DNA of 64,000 bases from Utricularia gibba. Taxonomy: Eukaryota; Streptophyta; Magnoliopsida; Lamiales; Lentibulariaceae. A program made the position numbers and the translations under genes. The DNA lies in NCBI GenBank assembly GCA_002189035.1, contig CM007989.1, positions 2,294,001 to 2,358,000 on the forward strand. Reading direction: 5' to 3'. The notes beneath the pieces are model-generated. The model saw only the letters and a program-made list of their open reading frames with translations. It had not been told where the DNA came from and made no database searches. Below, in pieces: positions 59,829 through 64,000 of the stretch; positions within the stretch are counted from its first letter, which is position 1, and each line of letters opens with the position of its first letter.

Positions 59829-60323
59829 AGGACCACTGTTGAATATAGCATCTGTCAGTGAATTCCCTAGTCGAATTCATCTCAAAACAAGAGCAAGAAG
59901 AAGAGAGGGGGAAGAGTTGGGAACCATCGCCACCGTAGTAGAGATGAGGAATTCACGGCCGCCATTGACGAGAACCAGCAAACGCTGCCGGAATGGAATT
60001 TTGTTTTTATTTTCAAAAAAAGAAAACAAATCTTGAAATACTATTTTAACGTGGGACCCACATACTAGGGTTTTGAGGTACGTTTCAGTGGGGCCCAAAA
60101 GGGGTAACATACAAGCAAGGGACTTGTGTGTACAAGAGATATGGGATGGGCATTTTTCTGATGCTCTTATTTGTACTCACCGGAGATGAATAAAGTTAGC
60201 GATGCGATGGGTCTCGTGGGAACACAGGGAGGAAGGTCACGTGCACAGGGCTTGCCATTGCAGCTTCCAAGGAGATGGGAGAGAAATGGTTGATTATCAT
60301 CAGATTTTTTTACGTCTACAGCG
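59829..60323. other. HINT promoter region
   Basis: Contains a G/C-richer leader and promoter for HINT, and the upstream region of the tRNA gene. A TGGGCC-type element (GGGCCCAAAA) lies near 60092. No other gene. Confidence 0.5.
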
Positions 60324-60396
60324 GCCGTCTTAGCTCAGTCGGTAGAGCGCGTGGCTTTTAACCACGTGGTCGTGGGTTCAAGTCCCACAGACGGCG
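60324..60396 (+). tRNA. trnK-UUU: tRNA-Lys (anticodon UUU)
   Basis: A 73-nt cloverleaf. The acceptor stem pairs GCCGTCT (60324-60330) with AGACGGC (60389-60395), with discriminator G at 60396. The A box TAGCTCAGTCGG and B box GGTTCAAGTCC are intact. The anticodon stem is CGTGG/CCACG around the loop CTTTTAA, which places TTT at 34-36. The T stem is GTGGG/CCCAC. There is no intron and no encoded CCA, as expected for a nuclear plant tRNA. A TTTT terminator follows near 60408. Confidence 0.96.
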
Positions 60397-61044
60397 ATGC
60401 GGAAACACGTTTTCGTTTCATTTGTATTTTGTTTGACGTTCGATTATCCAACAGAAAATTCATTGCGATGGCGATTCGCTTCCGAGACTCGCAGCGGCAC
60501 AGGGCGATGCTGAGACATAGTGGCAGTTGCCAGTGTGCTGCGGTAACTTAACTGGAATGACTTGAGGGACAGGACAGACAGTATGCGTCATATTTCAAAA
60601 TTAAATTTATTATCAGATTTTTATTTAACAATATAAAAATTTGTGAATAATTTTTATTTTTTTAAAAAATTGAATTCCTGTTTGTTATTTTATTAGAAAC
60701 GTCTTTCCAAAAATAATTTTAAAAAAGAAAATTAACATACCCGATTCATCCGTTGGCCCGATTACTCCACAATCGGTTACCCGATTACAGCGTCCGTTCG
60801 GATGGATTGGGTTCCAAGTTCCAACGGCTCTATTTCTGGAACTGAGCTGGAGTAATGGTGGGCTGGGCCCTGGTATGAGCCCAATATCGTTTCTGGATCG
60901 TCACCTTCAGCCTTCAACAGTCATCCATAGCATAACGGCTAGCAGTCGGATCTTGTAGCCGTTACGCACAACATTCGAAAGGTACACTCAGCAGTCTTCG
61001 CATTTTTGCTGCCCTCAACCGGAGGATTCTGTCTCTGCCACAAG
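60397..61044. other. VPS2 promoter region with site II elements
   Basis: AT-rich to about 60740. TGGGCT at 60859-60864, TGGGCC at 60864-60869 and AGCCCA at 60878-60883 lie about 160-190 bp before the VPS2 start codon. They are typical housekeeping promoter elements. Confidence 0.55.
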
Positions 61045-63193
61045 ATGAATCTCAACATCTTCAAGAAGAAAACTTCCCCCAAAGGTGATTCTGCGGCGCA
61101 TCTCCGTTTTTGTATTGAATCACTCTTTTGTGCTCACCGAAGGAAAGCGTTTCCACATTCACCCGTTTTTTTCCGTTTAATGTCTTGCTACTTCATATGG
61201 GTTTTTCTCATTTGGGTTGGAGAGAAGGTGAACTAACTATCGTCGTTTACTTTGCATTTTCAGAAGCTCTCAGGACGAGCAAAAGGGAAATGGCAGTTGC
61301 CACCAGAGGTGGATGTTTCAACATTTTTTCCCTCTAATTGGCTATCTGATGTGTGTGATCTCATAGTTTTTTTCTTCCGCGACAGGCATTGAACGAGAGA
61401 TTGCGTCATTGCAGTTAGAGGTATTTTCATTTAAACAATGGCTTCTCGAGTTTGTGCTTATGCGTGCTGCTTCCCACGGAGTAAACTAATTCCAATCTGA
61501 CAAGTTTTAGGAGAAGAAGTTGGTTGCTGAGATCAAGAAGACTGCTAAAACAGGAAATGAGGCAAGTTTCTTCGATTTCATTGATCCAATACCAATACAT
61601 AGTGGCAGAATATAGATGAAAAAAAAAAAGAATGATTCCCATCCTCGTGAAGACTTGTACAGTTTGGAGCCAAGCCTTGGTATCCTTTGGATGTTAGAGG
61701 AGTTATGGCTTTAGCGATCTGTTCATTTTAACTGTTATTCGAGTTACCTATAAAAATGGTTTCTTGCTACTTTTGTTTTTACAGACTGCTACTAAAATCT
61801 TGGCTCGTCAATTGGTTCGCCTGCGGCAGCAGATAACTAACTTGCAGGGAAGCCGTGCACAAATCCGAGGAGTTGCGAACTATACACAGGTCAGGGTGCA
61901 CTTAGTATGAAGCAAACTCGGTGGAATCATCACCGAGATTCCAATGAAGTGTCATAACATGAAAATTGTAGATAGCCTTCCAAGGCATGTTGATACTCTT
62001 TATTCTATTTCGTTCACATTTTCATGTTTTCAGGCACTGCATGCTAGTACCTCGATTTCAACTGGCATGAAAGGTGCAACTAAGGCAATGACTGCAATGA
62101 ACAAGGTAGGTTTTGGGTTGTCATCATATGGTTTAAATATATCTTCAGTATCACTTCGCCAAAGATGGCGCACAATCATTTCATGAGTAATTCTATTTCA
62201 GCAAATGGAGCCTGCAAAACAAGCTAAATTGATTAGAGAGTTCCAGAAACAGTCTTCGCAGATGGATATGACGGTAATTTGCAACATTGTCAAGCTGTAT
62301 TTAGGATCACCGGGGATGCCTTAACACTCTATCCAGTATGGTGTATCTGCATTATGCATTAAAGATACTATTTTCTTTTCAGATTGAGATGATGTCTGAG
62401 GCTATTGATGAGACATTGGACAAGGATGAGGCAGAAGAAGAAACTGAAGAGCTTACTAACCAGGTGAAGAATTACTCCAGCAGAGGAACATATCCCACAC
62501 ATTTTGGCCCTTTTAATTAGTTTCTTTTTGCAGGTGCTTGACGAGATTGGCGTGGATATTGCTTCTCAGGTTAGTTTCCTTTAAAGCTGTGTGTGGACAA
62601 TCCTCTTTGTGAAGTAGATATACTGGCCTGTGTTATAAAGAAGCAGATATTGACTTGTTCAATCCTCGTAAAACCTTATGATGGAGTTTGACCCTGTTTT
62701 TTTTTGGGAACAGTTATCATCAGCCCCAAAAGGAAGGATCGCATCAAGGAAAGCTGAAAATGCTGCTCCCAGTCCCAAGTAAGCATCCTTTTTGGCCTTT
62801 GACCTTTAAATTATATAATGGGTGCACTTGCAATCTAGATTGATAGCAACTTTATACCCATTTCTCTAGCGGCTTTGGACCATTTGATTCATTGCTTTGA
62901 TGGATTTGGATTTTGCATGAACCAGTTTGATCAGATTTTGATTTTTTTTGTGAGCTCTTGGTTTGGTTTGTTTGCGTTGTTCCTACGAATATGTATGGGA
63001 TTCATTGTAATGGTATTGATTCATTTATACTGCGAATTTTGAGTGTCTCGAGTGTTCTCTCTGCATGCTCATGTTTGTTTTGTTTTCTACCATCAATGCA
63101 TGGCATCCTATTGACAGTAACGCTGCATCTGCATCAACTGATGCTGACGTCGAGGATCTGGAGAAACGGCTAGCATCTCTGCGGAGAACATGA
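61045..63193 (+). CDS. ESCRT-III subunit VPS2/CHMP2-like
   Basis: Eleven exons, 61045-61084, 61264-61308, 61386-61420, 61511-61561, 61785-61889, 62034-62105, 62202-62273, 62383-62463, 62534-62569, 62714-62778 and 63118-63193, join into 225 residues. The Snf7 domain begins MNLNIFKKKTSPKEALRTSK and contains LARQLVRLRQQITNLQGSRAQI and MSEAIDETLDKDEAEEETEEL. The C terminus DVEDLEKRLASLRR is a MIM1 motif (LxxRLxxL) that binds VPS4. Short N terminus and CHMP2-type sequence point to the plant VPS2.2/2.3 subgroup. ESCRT-III forms membrane filaments that sort cargo into multivesicular bodies. The fourth intron has a GC donor. Confidence 0.95.
61562..61784 (+). other. GC-AG intron in the VPS2/CHMP2-like gene
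   Basis: The donor is GAG|GCAAGT after AKTGNE, and the acceptor is ACAG before TATKIL. Only this GC donor keeps the conserved Snf7 frame. Confidence 0.75.
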
Positions 63194-63522
63194 CAACATT
63201 ATCAGTCACCACCCCCTGCTTTTATGTATCATCAAACAGATACAGGCTTGTAATGTTTCTATTTACATCGAGGACTACTTCACATCCATTTAGGATCAAA
63301 TGCTATCACTAAACCATAGTTAATATGTTTGGATCATATCATGCATAACAAAAGCTGAAAAATCCCTTCAGTATTTAGCTGCTACAGTCAAATCTCTGAC
63401 TCTTTCAATCAAAAGTTACAAAAATCAACCATTCCCTAACAATTTTTACTGTTGGGAATGACAGCGCTAGCAAGAATTTTGTATGTAATAAGCAAAAGCA
63501 TGTTCTACGAGACAAAGAAAGG
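63194..63522. other. Convergent 3' region between VPS2 and HEN1
   Basis: 3' UTR sequence of both genes. No other feature. Confidence 0.6.
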
Positions 63523-63984
63523 TCAAGAAGACAAAACATCCGCGGCAGTTACCTTATGCACATCATCAGCTTCTCTAGTCCACTCCCAAATGGGAGTACA
63601 AGGGCTATCCTCCATTCTGCCCACCCTAATACCATCGTCCAGCCTTCTGAATATTGCAATTTGTGATGCAAAACCCGGCTCAACATCACCAGAACCACCA
63701 ACTCCACTGAACTCGACACCATAGTTGTGCCTCGCAGCCAACTCAGATGCCCAATGCTGGAATTGTTGCCTTGTCCACTCAAACTTGTGGTCATGGTTTC
63801 TGAACTTACAGATGGACTGGTTCTTCTCTTCGAGGTCTTCATCATGGCTACTTGGGGCTGATCTCTGGAGGATCGTGTTGTATTCATAGTTTGGTGTGGA
63901 GACAATGAGGATTTTGGGGCAGAAAGAGCCTAGAGTCAAGTCGCCAAATATCCATGCATCTTCTTCCTCCATGTGCTCAATCAC
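63523..63984 (-). CDS. HEN1: Small RNA 2'-O-methyltransferase HEN1, last exon only
   Basis: The last coding exon, 63984-63523, carries 153 C-terminal residues. The rest of the gene lies beyond the right edge of the window. The exon starts right after an AG acceptor with VIEHMEEED, part of the active-site signature that supplies a metal-binding Glu and His. CPKILIVSTPNYEYNTIL and FRNHDHKFEWTRQQFQHWA (with the further metal-binding His) and VGGSGDVEPGFASQIAIFRR follow. HEN1 methylates the 2'-OH of the 3' nucleotide of miRNA and siRNA duplexes and so protects them from uridylation and decay. Confidence 0.93.
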   Translation of the reverse strand: MIEHMEEEDAWIFGDLTLGSFCPKILIVSTPNYEYNTILQRSAPSSHDEDLEEKNQSICKFRNHDHKFEWTRQQFQHWASELAARHNYGVEFSGVGGSGDVEPGFASQIAIFRRLDDGIRVGRMEDSPCTPIWEWTREADDVHKVTAADVLSS

Positions 63985-64000
63985 CTGATTGTCAAAATAA

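Overview
The window is nuclear DNA of a flowering plant. Genes have many short phase-matched GT-AG introns, the protein families are plant-specific (UMAMIT/WAT1, PMT, BYPASS1-like, MUCI70, ARAD, HEN1, SPI-1-like inhibitor), intergenic DNA is AT-rich, and there is a Ty1/Copia LTR element primed by initiator tRNA-Met. I cannot name the species.

Layout. 1-6432: AT-rich DNA, then one complete but frame-broken Copia element (1502-6432) with a perfect GGGTG target duplication. 7250-17591: ubinuclein (+), a WAT1/UMAMIT transporter (-) and a p24-delta cargo receptor (-). 18480-21985: a 21-exon gene (+) for half of an autoinhibited Ca2+-ATPase. It has the N-terminal regulator, TM1-4 and the actuator domain, but no phosphorylation or nucleotide-binding domain, and four tandem symmetric exons of an unfamiliar repeat are inserted near the N terminus. 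22413-24862: PMT-type Golgi methyltransferase (-). 27222-29901: a secreted glycine-rich protein (+), a weak two-exon candidate (-) and an ASCH-domain protein (+). 32173-33784: eIF5 (+) preceded by a 78-codon uORF. 35387-36414: BYPASS1-like protein (-), followed by a long gene-poor stretch. 41870-45347: a MATE transporter (+) and VMA21 (+). 46227-52770: MUCI70-like DUF616 protein (-), VTT/TMEM41 protein (+) and SPI-1-like subtilase inhibitor (-). 53777-63984: TRAPPC5 (-) head-to-head with an ARAD-like GT47 (+), organellar HINT (-), tRNA-Lys(UUU), ESCRT-III VPS2/CHMP2 (+) and the last exon of HEN1 (-).

Functional themes. Many genes act in the endomembrane system or wall synthesis (p24, TRAPPC5, VPS2, VMA21, VTT protein, PMT, MUCI70-like, ARAD-like). 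They are ordinary neighbours and not an operon-like unit. The most unusual object is the half Ca2+-ATPase: its 21 exons join into one uninterrupted 638-codon frame although the catalytic half is absent.

Data quality. Three otherwise well-formed genes (WAT1, MUCI70-like, VTT) each lack one base in a short G/C run. SPI-1-like has a 2-base indel, and ubinuclein may have lost one C. This pattern suggests consensus errors at homopolymers more than five real pseudogenes. Exon coordinates were read by eye and may be off by a base or two.
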